DNA of 64,000 bases from Rhododendron vialii (Eukaryota; Streptophyta; Magnoliopsida; Ericales; Ericaceae), in contig NC_080568.1 in assembly GCF_030253575.1 (NCBI RefSeq), positions 21,413,501 through 21,477,500 on the forward strand, given 5' to 3'. Shown here one piece after another: positions 25,792 through 38,625 of the stretch. The notes beneath the pieces are model-generated. The model did not search any database. It was not told the origin of the DNA and worked only from the letters and a program-made list of their open reading frames with translations. The position numbers and the translations under genes were made by a program. Position 1 is the stretch's first letter, and the number at the start of each line of letters is the position of its first letter.

Positions 25792-28700
25792 TTATAATGC
25801 ATCTGGGAACAATCTTGACAAGCACAAGTGCTTCATCCTTACTATCATAGCAAAAACGCTATAGCATGGAAGATGTAGCAACCCCACGCCCAAATACCTG
25901 TGACGATTGTAGTGACATAAAAAAAAAAAAATTGAGTGAGCTCATGAGACAATTAACTTGGAAAGTTTTTTGTTTTGCCATCAATTTAGCACCATACAAA
26001 ATTATTCAGCCACCTCATATTTTAAACAATGAAATCTAGTGGATGTCGCACTTTTAACAAAACCTCGATCCTCAATCAGCAAAGGATTTTGGTTTCTTCT
26101 TTGGGTTGATTCAGAGGGTTCAATGGAGTTCAGCGATTCTTGTAGTGGTTCCAGTGATTCAAGGACCACATCCACGTTCAGTGACTCAGTCAAGCAGATC
26201 ATAAGAAAATCATCTCAATTCATTTTCTTTTTGGCAAGTAATATTAATAGGGGGCATTTTTTTATTTTTTTTATATCATGGATCGCTTCTTGAGCTTGAA
26301 GCCCCGAGTTCCACAAATTAGAATTAGACATTCAAAATATAGTGGTTCGTAGCTCAGGTTGTTACATACGTTTTGGGCCTTGAGAATAGCTCTTGTTTGC
26401 TTATGTTAAAGGCAGGATATGATTGCTAGATCATTAGAAATTATAAGCAATAAAAACATGCAAATTTGGAAGTGTGAGGAGATGAAGACCAGATAGGAGC
26501 ATATGGCAACGACAAGTCCAGAAATGGATAAGGCCACCTGCAACAATAAAGAATTAGTATTAGAGTTAACAAAGGGTGTTAGCAACGTCCAATGTCCACA
26601 CAGAGACAGAGAGAGACGTGTGGGTGGTCCCGGGGAAAGCGGGCAGGCGGGGTGGGAGGGGGAGAGAAGAAGAGATGGAAAAGAAATTCAGCGTACCACA
26701 TTGAAACACAAGCATGGATGATCCATTGAAAGATGACAAATATTCCCGTCAATAGAATAAAATAAGCTATTCGGAAGAAGGGAAACCGCTGGAAGAAGAC
26801 AAATAAATCTCGTCAGTCACAATTGACATTTAATAAATGAAAAAATCAACGAACATACAAGGTATACAACTCACCAAGCCATTCAAAAAGACATCACCGA
26901 GGAGAAAAACAGCATTGATTGAATGCATACTTACATCCATCTGCAATTTAAAGAGATTTTCAACTTGATGCATAAATGCAGAGTTAAGAGGACAATACAA
27001 GAGATGCATCTAGAGTAGGTAATTGATTGGAGCACGCTTGTTATGCACATGATATTCTCTTGCGGTAGTTATGAAGCATATGCTGATCAAAAGAAAAAGT
27101 AGTTCTGAAGCATATGTATATGTTATATTCCACTCCAGTCATATTTATTGGAATGTAATAATTACCAGTACAAGAGAACATCTACCTAATTTTACACAAA
27201 CAAGCAGCCACTATCATCATCAATTTTCTGAAGGCATCATGTGTTTCATTTGCTTCCATTCCGAGGTTGTGCAGCATATCTAAATACCTAATTGCAAATC
27301 TAGGAACTAACCGTGACTGTCCAAGCCGAAAATTTTCTTGTTTTGCTTTCAAGGATCCAGGGGCAGGAACATTGTAGATTGCATATCCAATTTATGAGGC
27401 TATCTGGTCTTGTGACTCTACGAACTAAATCGTTACGATTGGTTATTTGGTTTTCTCTACCACCATATTTAATTTTGTTTTTTCTTTTTCTCAGGGCCTA
27501 TCCAGGAGAGTTTGGGGAAGAGGAGAGGAGGGAACACCAAGATTTGGCCCTAAACAGGAGAATGGTTGAAGGCTCTTTCACCACATGAGCCACCCATTCA
27601 CTCAGCTGTCACTAATTCACTCTGCACACAACTGGGAAAAAAATGAACAAACAGGACTCCAATGCCGATACTTACAAAACTCAATCTGTAATCAGCGGAG
27701 GTGAGAAATGGATAAAGTACGAACCAAAAGACGCAGTCTGTAAGCGTCACAGCACCTGCACAAACCTGCTCAGGGAAGAACGGGAAAATAAATTACATCA
27801 TAGCCATTGATTTTGATAATTAAACAAAAAAGAAGATACAACTACAAAAATTTTGACCTCTAAATGTTAGGTTTCTGCGATAAAGTGCTTCTGTTTGGAC
27901 AACATGTACTAAAAACAGAAATGCTACACCCACATACAATCTGTGCACAGATTGTGCACAGATTTTGTTGTGGGGCCCACCACGGGTCCCACACAAATCA
28001 TCCGAGCCGTTCATTAAATGTAAAATATTTTTTCAAGGGTCCCCGTAAAAAATAATCTCAATCCGATACCTATAGATGCTCGATCCAATCGTATAACTTT
28101 TCATTATCCGAAAATCTGAATGAAAAGTTAGATGGTTGGATGAAGCACCTATAGGTATTGGATTGAGCTTATTTTTTACGGAGACCCTTGAAAAAATGTT
28201 TTACATTTAATGAACGGCTTGGATGATTTGTGTGGGACCCGTGGTGGGCCCCACAACGAAATCTGTGCACAAAAATCTGTACCGGTAGCAGGACTCTACT
28301 AAAAATGTGGTTTTGAATCTTTTGATATTTTTGGCCTATTCATTCTACCTCATTCTGTACAGCTGGTTAGTAAATTTTGTCCACACATAGACGACTTTAA
28401 ACAGAGTTAAATTTGTTCTTGTTCTTTATTTAACCTTTTTTTTTTTTTTTTTGTTCTTTATAATTATCAGTACCTAACAGTACCACATTCTTTTCACTTC
28501 AGCTTCTAAGAACCATAACCGCAGAATCAAAATCCAAACATTGACAAAGAGAATCCAAAATGATGCATTCACATTTACTACGGAATGACACTGCCGCAGC
28601 AGCTGCACTATTGTACTAAAAAAACACCGAAAATTAATACTGCTGCATTCTGTCGACTACTCCTCACATATAGGGAACATGCAGATAACAACAAAATGAA

Positions 28701-29988
28701 CATCTTGTCCATGATTCTGTTTTCCTACAAAATTGTGTTGAATCGTTCAAGGACAAAATGATACTGTTGGAGAACGCTTACCTGGTAAATGATTTGAAAG
28801 GCATAGCCCCATGTCCCTGCAGTTTTCCTAACACGAGTTTCTTCATGGGAATTCACGTTTTTAGACATATTTTGCAGCTTGGCATTTTCCTCCAATGCTG
28901 GAGCCACATAAGTGCCTCGCTTTGCATCTAAAGCGACAAGATCAACCCCATCACCAACTTCATGACAACATTGGCAACACCCATAAATGGAGAATACAGA
29001 CGCAAGCTACAGAACACAACTGAGAATATAAGCAGCATATAGGTGTAAAAAAAGAAACACTATTGTCAAATTCAAATAAAAACATAAAGACATAAAAACA
29101 AAAGGAGGGAATACGGATTTGATGATATACCCCAAAATACATGGTGAGCAAGGTGAAAGTCCACCTGTTCAGCACAGAAAACATCACAAACAAAATAATT
29201 AGCAGGGTGGGTTAATACGCCCCTCAAGGTCACCAATGATTCGACATTTCCCATGTCATGATTTGAAAAAGTTTTAAAACCCTCGCATGAGGAAGTAGAT
29301 AGAGTTTAAAGAAAAGCCATTCCAGCTTCTTATAGGCAATATGGGCATTTTCACAAATCGTAGAAGCAACAGTGATCAAGAAGCCTGCTTAGGCTAGTAC
29401 AACTGTACAAGTGACAAGTTAAAGATGCAGACAAGAGAACTAGGATTTTGCAAATTGCATAGTATAATAAGAACATCTCTTGCAGAAAGCTAGATCTGTA
29501 AAAAAAGAAAGAAAAGTACTGCATGGATCTGCCGAAAAGAATCCTAAATGGGCATTCAGGTAGGGCTTTGCAAACAAGAGAACCACTTTTGGACGTCACT
29601 ATATCAACTTCAAATTGAAGCAAGTTTGGGAATAAGGATGAACTTAAGCAAGCTGCAAAACTTACTGGGTATAAAAGTAGAACATTCCAAATCCATGAAG
29701 AACAACACTGGCAATAAGCAATGCCAAAAGAGTGCTGAAAGCAATGACTCTGAAGGCAAGCAGCCAAGCAGGATGGACTACTATCAAAGACGTCTTCCAA
29801 GCTTCATCCTTGTACAAAGATCCTACTTTATCTCGGCAGTTATCTCTTCCCGCTGTTTTTGATTTTTTGGAGCCTTCGAATTTCCATATTATAATTGCCG
29901 ATACAACAATGGAGGTTAAGACCCATATTGCACAGAGGAAGAACCTCCAGTTTAACCAATAACTTGGGGCAGTTGTATCAGTTGTCAT
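25792..29988 (-). CDS. Plant multipass membrane protein of unknown function
   Basis: Minus-strand coding exons: 29988-29666, 29164-29131, 29006-28782, 27765-27676, 26940-26875, 26788-26697, 26537-26490, 25897-25792. Phases join and all introns are GT-AG, giving 327 codons. The protein starts [19 protein letters not shown] and has about seven hydrophobic spans: residues about 17-38, 77-102, 109-129, 195-216, 232-246, 252-277 and 293-312. A polar loop lies at about 130-190. Motifs include [44 protein letters not shown] and [11 protein letters not shown]. It resembles an uncharacterised land-plant family that databases place near 'rolling stone'-like membrane proteins; that link is from memory. 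No enzyme motif is seen. The start is the first Met after a 5' leader intron whose acceptor lies near 30018. The donor of exon 7 (GTCTTC) is weak but needed for the frame. Confidence 0.9.
27922..28290. mobile_element. Foldback MITE in intron 3 of the membrane protein gene
   Basis: Two arms of about 170 bp are near-perfect inverse copies: TGTGGGGCCCACCACGGGTC and GCCGTTCATTAAATGTAAAA on the left recur inverted on the right. The centre is GATGGTTGGATGAAGCACC-like. The ends are TGCTAC and GTAGCA. A transcript through this intron would form a long hairpin. Confidence 0.88.
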
Positions 29989-30183
29989 GACTGACTGCCA
30001 AGTCTGGTCTGAGGATCCTGTTTAGAAAACTCAATGAGTTACACTTATAAAAAATAAAACATAAGTTTCATATGACTGCAGTATGAACATTAATATCTAC
30101 TTTGCAAATGACTAAGTCTGCAAATGACTAAGCTATTTGCAAATCTAGTGATGGAATATTTCTAAAGAATGCTAAGTAACTCA

Positions 30184-30386
30184 TTTTTTTGGTTCGACGG
30201 TCAGGGGTGTCCGGGCCATCTTATGCACCTTTACTAATCCCTTCCCAGTCCGGTCAAAGGCAGGTCATCCGTGTCATGATTAGGGAATTCACAAGAAATA
30301 CATTTTGTAGCCAGGCCCCAAGAATTGAACCCTTATCAATTGTGTGGAGAGAAAACTCACTAACCCCCTAACTACCCCTGGGGCTT
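30184..30386 (-). mobile_element. tRNA-related SINE, copy 1
   Basis: Read on the minus strand it starts AGCCCCAGGGGTAGTTAGG, has a B-box-like GGGTTCAATTCTTGG, then TGACCTGCCTTTGACCGGAC, and ends GGCCCGGACACCCCTGACC plus GTCGAACC and an A run. It shares this layout with copies at 31.3, 53.6 and 58.9 kb. Confidence 0.8.
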
Positions 30387-31305
30387 TTCTAATTTCTAGG
30401 TAACCTTAAATAAAATGACATCCGCACGAATAGAAGTGTTTATACACTAATAAGAGACCTAACTATTAAAATCATAAAGTCATCAAATTGACATACTGAG
30501 ACTGATGACATAGCCATGGAGTGGTTAGACAAGTTTCATAGGCTTTGGAAGCATACACCAAAGGCTAAGGATAGCACGAGCATCAAGAAGGCTTTTTGGT
30601 CCGAAAATAAGTGTCCTTGGTAGTTGGTAGTTCAAGGGTCATCTATGGTAGTTTGGTAGTTAAAGGGTCATCATGAATTAAGTGTTTGCATTGATAGTTG
30701 AAAGGGTCATCATGTATTTAGTATTTGCATTAATACTCATCTAGATGCATTAAACACATGCTAGTAGGTTCAATGTACGCATATATCTAGGTTCAGCCTC
30801 ACATCTTTTTTTGGATGTGTTCATTAATTAGGTTCATTTCATTTAAAGTTCTAGGAATTCGAAGAGTCTTTCTCATGGATTATAAATTGAGATGTAATCT
30901 TTCATTTGGAATAGAGTTGATTAATGAATTGAGTTTACAAGGTTAAGGCCTTTGTAATTGGGGTTTGGGCTGCGGTCCTTCCTTGCAGAAACTGCCTAGC
31001 CCTTGCGAGGGTAAAGCACATCTCTCTCTCTATCTCTCTCGACTTCTTCTATTCTCTCATTTCTTCTACTTTGCGCACTTATCCAAACAACATTCTTATT
31101 TCCCCACCCAAAGCACCACGATTTTAGTTGTAGGCAGCGATACGCTAAGGGTTCTAAATCTGTCCTACATCAGAGACACAGCAATTTAACCATGTCATCT
31201 GAGAAAACAAAAGCTGAATTTCCCAAAGGAAAGAAACACAAACTTATTTGAAATTCTGTAATAGCTGACATGTACAGAAACCAAAACCAGAAAAAACAAA
31301 AACAA

Positions 31306-31512
31306 AGCCCCAAGGGTTGGTCTGGTTGGTTGGTGGGTTTGCTCCCCACACAATTGACGAGGGCTCGATTTCTGGAGTTAGACAGCAAGAAAGTATTTTC
31401 TTGTGAATTCCCAAGTCCTGACGTGAATGGCATGCCTTTGACCGGATTGGGGAGCGGATTAGTCGAGGTGTACGTAAGCCGGCCCGAACTATCCAAACCA
31501 CCGGGGGGGAAA
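31306..31512 (+). mobile_element. tRNA-related SINE, copy 2
   Basis: AGCCCCAAGGGTTGGTCTGG at the head, GGCTCGATTTCTGGAG at the B box, GCAAGAAAGTATTTTCTTGT in the body and CCTTTGACCGGATTGGGGAG towards the tail. Same family as copy 1, opposite strand, about 1 kb away. Confidence 0.8.
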
Positions 31513-32456
31513 AAACCCCGAGAGAAAACCACAAGAAGAACAGTGCGGGGAAAATAGAATTTGGGCAAAATTGGCGTCCCAATGGAAACAACATCAGAAG
31601 CACATTTCAATCACAACCTTCACGAATCAGGGTTTAGACAACTTACATACCTTCACAGAGGCAAATTAGGAAAAGAAAAAAAGGAACAGATACAAAAACC
31701 CAGGTTGGTACCGGCCAAAGTAATGCACGGAAATTGAATTGGCATTGTAACGGAAAAAAAAAAAAAAAAACTGCCATGTATGTGAGGTCAGAAATTATTT
31801 TAGACGGTTCCAAATGAGATGCAGAAGAATTGAAACGGCCACCTAAAAATAGGATGTCGTACTATTTCAACCTAGAAACATAGTAGTAATATATACACCA
31901 TGGACTTATCGAATCTCTGAATATCTTCTGCATAAACAAGAAGGCTAAAGACACAACTTTCCAACACAATTCCGGATACAACTGTGTCCTAGACCATTAT
32001 ATGAACTTAGGTCCATCGTCCACCAAACGGTTCCGGACCCTATGGTGTCCATAATTGTGTTTTAAAGATGTACGCATAGGCTTTCTGAACAAGGAAATCG
32101 ACTAAAGAGAAGCAAGTTTTTGAATTACCTGTGTGTTTAACGCGATCAATTTGCTCTCTCTGAAGGATGAAGGAGGAGGGCCTTCTCTACTCGAGCGATG
32201 ATATCTCGGATAGGACGAAACCAATTAGGAGTAATATTCCTGTAAGGAATTTGGTGGGTCTAGGACTCTGGTGGGAAAGAGAGACAAGAAGGTTGAGAAA
32301 TTGAGAATGTAGTAGTTTCGAGAGAGAGCAGAGGAGAGTGAGCCACGTAAACCATGTCCCAATAATCGAGTTTAAAAAAAAAAAGTTACAGGAAAAATCC
32401 CAATATCCCCCTTCAATTTTCTAACTACTACATGTTTACGTGGCTCACTACATTAC

Positions 32457-32679
32457 GAGAAATTTTTCAGCGCCGAGCGGGTATCTTACATGGTTTCCGC
32501 TCGACACTCTTGAGCCGTCTGATGCACTTTTAAACAACTTAGATTAAAATCTTCTCTCATCCCCGCCTCTCTTTCTTTTTTCTTTCTCTCCAAATTTGAG
32601 CCGTTCAAAATCACATCGAATGGCTCGAATGTGCCGAACGGACACCATGTGATACCCTCCCGGCACTGAAAAATTTCTC
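32457..32679. mobile_element. Mutator-like MITE (223 bp) with exact 9-bp target duplication
   Basis: Ends GAGAAATTTTTCAGCGCCG and (inverse) GAGAAATTTTTCAGTGCCG. CTACATTAC is repeated exactly on both sides (32448-32456 and 32680-32688). No coding frame. Confidence 0.9.
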
Positions 32680-32689
32680 CTACATTACC

Positions 32690-35125
32690 TTTTCTCATCA
32701 AACTTCCTGATGGCAAATCCTATTTCATCCTTGTCCAAGTACCCCATGAACTTCTCCTTTCCTAGGAAAAAGTTCTGAACAACTAGACTGTGTTGGATGT
32801 GTTTTTTGAGATAATGATTATATAAGATTATATTTTTTCAACTTTAGCCTCTCTCTTTTTACATTTTTATAAACTTTTTCACTTTTTTAGTACAAATAAA
32901 CTAGACACACTTGAAAAGTAAAAAAAATTATCAAAAAAATATTAAAAGAATTAGCGTTGACTTTATTTATTGGTCATTTGACATTTTTTAATACTCCTAA
33001 ATTTTTTGTCCGCGGCGAATAATTTTTTGTCGGAGATTTTTATTTTTTAACTTTCTAGATAGAGATGTGGTATGTATAACCAAAAAGTGAGAAGCAAAAT
33101 AAGTTGTAGAATTTCAGAAAAAAGAACCAAAGACGTCAAAGCAATCAAAAATTTTGAAAATAAGTTTTTGGAGAAGAGAACCTAACAAAGGAAAGATTTT
33201 AGCCTTTGTCATCTTCATAATTAATTCTTATGCGAACATCTTGTTTATTTTATTTTATTTTAAATTTACTAGTTACTTGGCTTGTATGGCAAAAATTCTA
33301 GAGTACCACGGTTACTATCAAAAGTTTAAGATATTCAAGGAATAAAAATTACTACTCTTATCTCCATTCATGAGCCCGAGTTTGCAATTTTTTTCTGTTC
33401 TAATAAGATTATCCCACTTCAAAACTAAATAGGCAATAGTGTCACCATTAAATAGGCTATAGTGTCAACTCATAATCTGCCAAGTGTTCCCATTAATTTC
33501 CGATTCATTGAGCGACTAGTGTTTACTCGTACCTACGGCACTACGCACCTCGATTGGAATTGTCCGTGCCTATGACACTTGCTAGCTAATGGCTCAAACA
33601 CTAAATCAATTCATTATTACGTAATATGTGATCCTCTTCTTAGTGACATGAAAGAAAATTACCCATACTTATGACACTTTTCTAACTAAACTTTTAAGCT
33701 AGTTACAAAAAACTATCGATTTGCTTATGGAATCCTAGTAAATACCAAGTAAAAAAGTTAAATTAGCATTACTATGAATTCCTCACCGGTCACCACATAC
33801 GTTAAACCCATTTGCAGAAATGAAACAACATATTAGAACCTATAAATCAAAAACCTCAATGTAACTTCAATCATTAATAGTTATCAAACGCCATAAACTA
33901 ATCATATAAAGAGTAAAAAAAAAATTAGTTCAAACCGCGAGAAAAAAAAACAGGCTATCGAAAAAAGTTACAGAGAACTCAGGCTTTGGTTGAAATACCT
34001 CAGTGTAAGCGATCACCAGAGGCATAGTGTTTGCCCGTGCATATAGTACTATCCACCCCCGATTGGAATTGGCTCAATTTGCAGAAAAATTTGTACCCAT
34101 GGAGTTACTCTTCTGAAATTCAATTTTTGCTTAGACTTACATAAATTTCTACCCATGTAGGCATGGGCAACCCAATGATAACAGAAAAAGGAAGAGAGAA
34201 AAAGAAAAAGAAGGGTCTGAAAACAGATGGACTTGGACGCGGACTACACTACTAAACTATTATTCAAAATGGAACGTCAAGAAAAGTCAAAATTATAAAA
34301 CTCGATATGTGTAACATTTAACAATATACCCACCCACTCATACCAAAAAAATCACCAAATTTCTTGAGCACTCGAAACAGGCAGAAATTCCACCCGGAAC
34401 AGCAGTTAAATTAAAATTTAAACAATACTTACACCTTGGAAGAAATAGACACCAAAAAATCTCAAAGGAATATTTCACACGGCTGGTTTCTTTGTTAAAC
34501 CCATTACCTTTGCTTTCATGGAACTTTCTTAACTTAACTTTTATGCAGCTTTCTTCAACCAGCAACAGGAGTTGGAATTTATTTATTTTATTATGCCAAC
34601 AACAGAAGCTGGGTAAAAAGAAGAGATGTCATTTTTGTGAAATATTTAAAAAATTGTGGGCACTTTCTTAAGAGAATTGGAAAGCACACATCAATCTTTG
34701 GATCAAACAAATCTAAGCTGTTACAACAACTTGTCACCATATCATTTTGTTTTATAATAGAGATAGAGATGTGTTAGAATTTTTTTAATCATTTTCTTAA
34801 GTTTAATTGTCCTTTAATTGTTGTGCATAGCTATTATGGATACCTTGGAGAATTATTAGGATTTGTGCGGAATTTTTTATACTCCGTTACTCCTTTTTTT
34901 TATTTATTTTGTTTTAGATTTTTGTAAGAGATAAGTACATTTCTAACTTAAAACTCAACCCGTTGAATTATGGGTGATAAATAAGCCAAACAAGCCAAGA
35001 AGGGGTTCATAAACTTGGTTTGAAAATATAACGAGCTTCAAAAAAGTATTTAAGCTTAGCTTGTTTAAGAGATGAGCCGATCTCAAATGAGTTTTGATCA
35101 AGCAAAACACAAATTTAAACACAAA
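32690..35125. other. Intergenic, no gene recognised
   Basis: AT-rich DNA between two divergent promoters. A repeated phrase (CGATTGGAATTG...) occurs at about 33551 and 34059. Open frames are short and have no domains. Confidence 0.45.
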
Positions 35126-35134
35126 TTTGGAAAT

Positions 35135-36123
35135 AGGGAAAATTTCACTTAGGCACTCGATCTTTCACACAAATCACACATAAACACCTGATCTTTCTTA
35201 AATTTCATATAAACACCTGAACTTTCTAAAAACTCATCAATTCAACACTTGACATTTCTTAAATTTCATATAAACACCTGAACTTTCTAAAAACTCATCA
35301 ATTCAACACCTGACATCACCCCTTCGTCTAAAACCAAAGGGAAAAAAAGTTTTAAGTGCTCCAATTTTTTATTTATTTGAACCTGTGCGAAGATCTTATT
35401 TTTCTGATCATTTTATCCTAAAGAATCATAATTAATTTTTGACTCTAAAGTTCTCGTTAGTCAGCCCTAAGAAAGTCATAGAATCAAATATCTCTTAGGA
35501 CTAATTAACGAGAGCCTTAGAATCAAAAATTAATTATGATTTTTTAGGATAAAATAATTAGAGAAATAAGATCTTCATACCGGTTTAAACGGATTGAAAA
35601 TTAGAGCACTTAATTTTTTAACTTTATTTTTTAATATATAAATGATCTATACATAATTGAAAAATTAATTGCTTCAATTTTTAATTCGTTTGAACCGATG
35701 TGAAGATCTTATTTCTCTGATCATTTTTTTCTAAAGGGTAATAATTAATTTTTAACTTTAAGGCTTTCGTTAGTTACCCCTAAGGGATATTTGATTCTAC
35801 GACTTTTTTAAGGCTGACTAACGAGAACTTTAGAGTCAAAAATTAATTATGATTAGAAAAATAAGATCTTAGCACTGGTTCAAACAAATAAAAAATTGGA
35901 GTACTTAACTTTTTTTCAGTTTTATTTTAGACGGAGGAGTGACGGCCGGTGTTGAATTGATGAGTTTTTAGAAAGCTCAGGTGTTTATATGAAATTTAAG
36001 AAAGGTCAAGTGTTGAATTGATGAGTTTTTAGAAAACTCAGATGTTTATATAAAATTTAAGAAAGGCCATGTGTTTATGTGTGATTTGTGTGAAAGGTCA
36101 GGTGCCTACGTGAAATTTTCCCT
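35135..36123. mobile_element. Mutator-like foldback element next to the eS31 promoter
   Basis: Terminal inverted repeats AGGGAAAATTTCACTTAGGC and (inverse) AGGGAAAATTTCACGTAGGC extend into arms with repeated ATAAACACCTGA. A 9-bp target duplication with one mismatch flanks it (TTTGGAAAT at 35126-35134, TTTCGAAAT at 36124-36132). Inside are two further palindromic blocks (35390-35580 and 35700-35880) built on GAAGATCTTATTT and TTAATTATGATT. No transposase. It ends about 235 bp before the eS31 start codon. Confidence 0.87.
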
Positions 36124-36275
36124 TTTCGAAATTTATGCGTAATTGCTTAATTCTAATTTTTAAATTTAAACACAAACCACATCACGGTCCCACCTGGAAA
36201 CCAATCAAACGTCAGTCCTACTTGCACCAACACCAACTCTCATACACTCGCACCACACCACAAACACCTCACCAC

Positions 36276-36827
<552 letters not shown>

Positions 36828-38480
36828 TTGCGCGCCTCTCTCCTTATGTTTTAATCGTATCGCTATGGGTTTTGTTTAATTTTGGATGTTAGTTTCTGGA
36901 GTTGGATTGCTGGTCATCCTGGACTAATTTTGGTTAAATGAACTCAATTTTTGCCTATGATGCTTGATGATGTGTTTTTGTTTCGGCCTTTGTTTTGCTT
37001 AATTGGTGGTGGATTTGCAGGGTTTTCTTTGTTGGGGAAGCATATGTGGTTTAGAAGTAATAAACCGGTAGGGTGGTGTTTATTGTTGGATTTTAATTGC
37101 TAAGAAACTCGGGTAGTGTTGCTAAACACGGATAAATTAAGGACTCAATTTGGGCAGGTTTATGCCATAATTGTTGTTTTGCGGGTTTTGCTAATGCTGA
37201 CTAGCATGCTTAGCTTTATATACTTTGTCTGAATGGTGGTATGATGCTATTTGCATTGTTATGCTTATGAGGTTGTGTTGAATTGATTGAATTGTAGACA
37301 TGAATTAGGTAATGAGCCTTTTGTTAAATTGATTGGTTTTAGATAAGTTCCTGGTGTTGTTGCTCAATCAGTTGGAAGTGCTTGATGTGGCCAATATGGG
37401 GAGAGAGGAATTGAAGGTATTTTGATGGGGAGAATAGGCCTTTGTTCAATGTTAAGAGTATTTTGATTTCTCCTTTGTTTAGTTGGGAGTCGAGGGAATG
37501 CAAGAGTTTTGTTATTTGTCTTCTTTTTCTTCTATTCCTCGCTTTCTTTTGTACATGGGTGGCATCCCCTTGAAGCCTTCTCAATAAAATTCTAGTTCTT
37601 ATACAAAAAAAAAAGAAAAGAAAAAAAGTTGGCAGTGCTGTTTTTTATTGTTTGGCTTGGTATTACCTAGGGTGATAGAAAGTTTGAGGCAGTATTCAGT
37701 GCTGTCAATGGTTCTCTGGGACTTTTTGATCTATGTCATACTATGGTGTAATATTGGGGCTGCCAGGCCGGGAAGAGGAGAATGGATTATGTTTGGAATT
37801 AAACTGGGAAGTAGGACCATATGGCATTGTCAAAATTTGCTGGATTAGTCCAGTTTTAAAATTCATTTAGGTTTGTTGAACTTCTACGTTTTTGTTAAGT
37901 TCCTTGTGAACTAGTCTATAGCTCCTGTTTCCATGTTCCTCTTAGTGTTTTCGTTTCCGAATTTTATTTATCACTCACTTATTGGTTCTTCTTAACGTTG
38001 ATTCATATGGTGGTCGTTAGGGGACAGTAGTAGCCACCTTTGCCGTCGCGCTCGATTGTGTTTAAGCCCTGTCTTCTGTTTCCTTTCCCTGCCTGTATGA
38101 ACCCAACTTTGGTCGATGATATGTGTATGATATCTTTTTTCGGTTCATCTGTAGCTTTCTGTGCTTTTGTTATCTGAGTTATGTTGGGGTCATATTCTCT
38201 TTCATCTGTTGTATGTACTAACTGTAAATTGAGATTTATGACATGTGCATGCTGGTATGATGGTATATTGTTGTTTTTTAGTTATGTTAATGAGGTTGCA
38301 TTGCCTTGTTTCTATTGTAGAATTGAACTTGGTAATGAATCCTTCTGTTGAATTGATTGGTTTTCGTTAAGTGCCCTGTGTTGTTGCTCAAGCATTTGGA
38401 AGTCTCATTTGGCTTGGTAGTGTCTAGGTTGATGGAAAGTTTTAGGGTTCACTCGGTGCTGTGATGAATATCTAGGAACT
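36828..38480 (+). repeat. 3' flank of eS31 with a diverged tandem duplication
   Basis: After the 3' UTR, a block at about 37250-37740 (TTAAATTGATTGGTTTTAGA, GTTGTTGCTCAATCAGTTGG, then TTTGGCTTGGTATTACC) recurs at about 38285-38480 (TTGAATTGATTGGTTTTCGT, GTTGTTGCTCAAGCATTTGG, TTTGGCTTGGTAGTGTC). A third copy of the second block, with its upstream part from 37985, is at 54.70-55.16 kb. No protein-coding gene is seen. Confidence 0.65.
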
Positions 38481-38489
38481 TATTCATTG

Positions 38490-38625
38490 TTCGGTCTTGC
38501 TGTGGGCTGACGATAAACACACTAGAAGACAAGGAAAACACATATTTCTATGTACTTTTTATATCCATTAATACACGTCACACATTCACTATTGTCAGCC
38601 CATTAGGTTGATTTTAGAATTTTCC
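38490..38625. mobile_element. Small insertion (about 136 bp), absent from the 55-kb copy
   Basis: It contains the inverted pair TGGGCTGAC (about 38505) and GTCAGCCCA (about 38594). Flanks TTCATTG (38483-38489) and TTCATCG (38626-38632) look like a 7-bp target duplication with one mismatch. In the paralogous block the flanks are joined directly at about 55054 (CTCATTGTTATATTACGG). Confidence 0.6.

Larger units (their letters stand above)
30018..32128 (-). other. 5' leader intron of the membrane protein gene
   Basis: An acceptor (TAAACAG before GATCCTC, near 30018) lies about 30 bp upstream of the start codon. A donor (CACAG/GTAATTC) is near 32128, giving a leader exon of roughly 32129-32330. 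The intron holds two SINE copies in opposite orientation and an A-rich run at 31752-31770. Confidence 0.5.

Noticed and set aside
29548-29962. Plus-strand open frames over the first coding exon of the membrane protein
   Set aside because: They are antisense to a well-supported exon and have no domain of their own.
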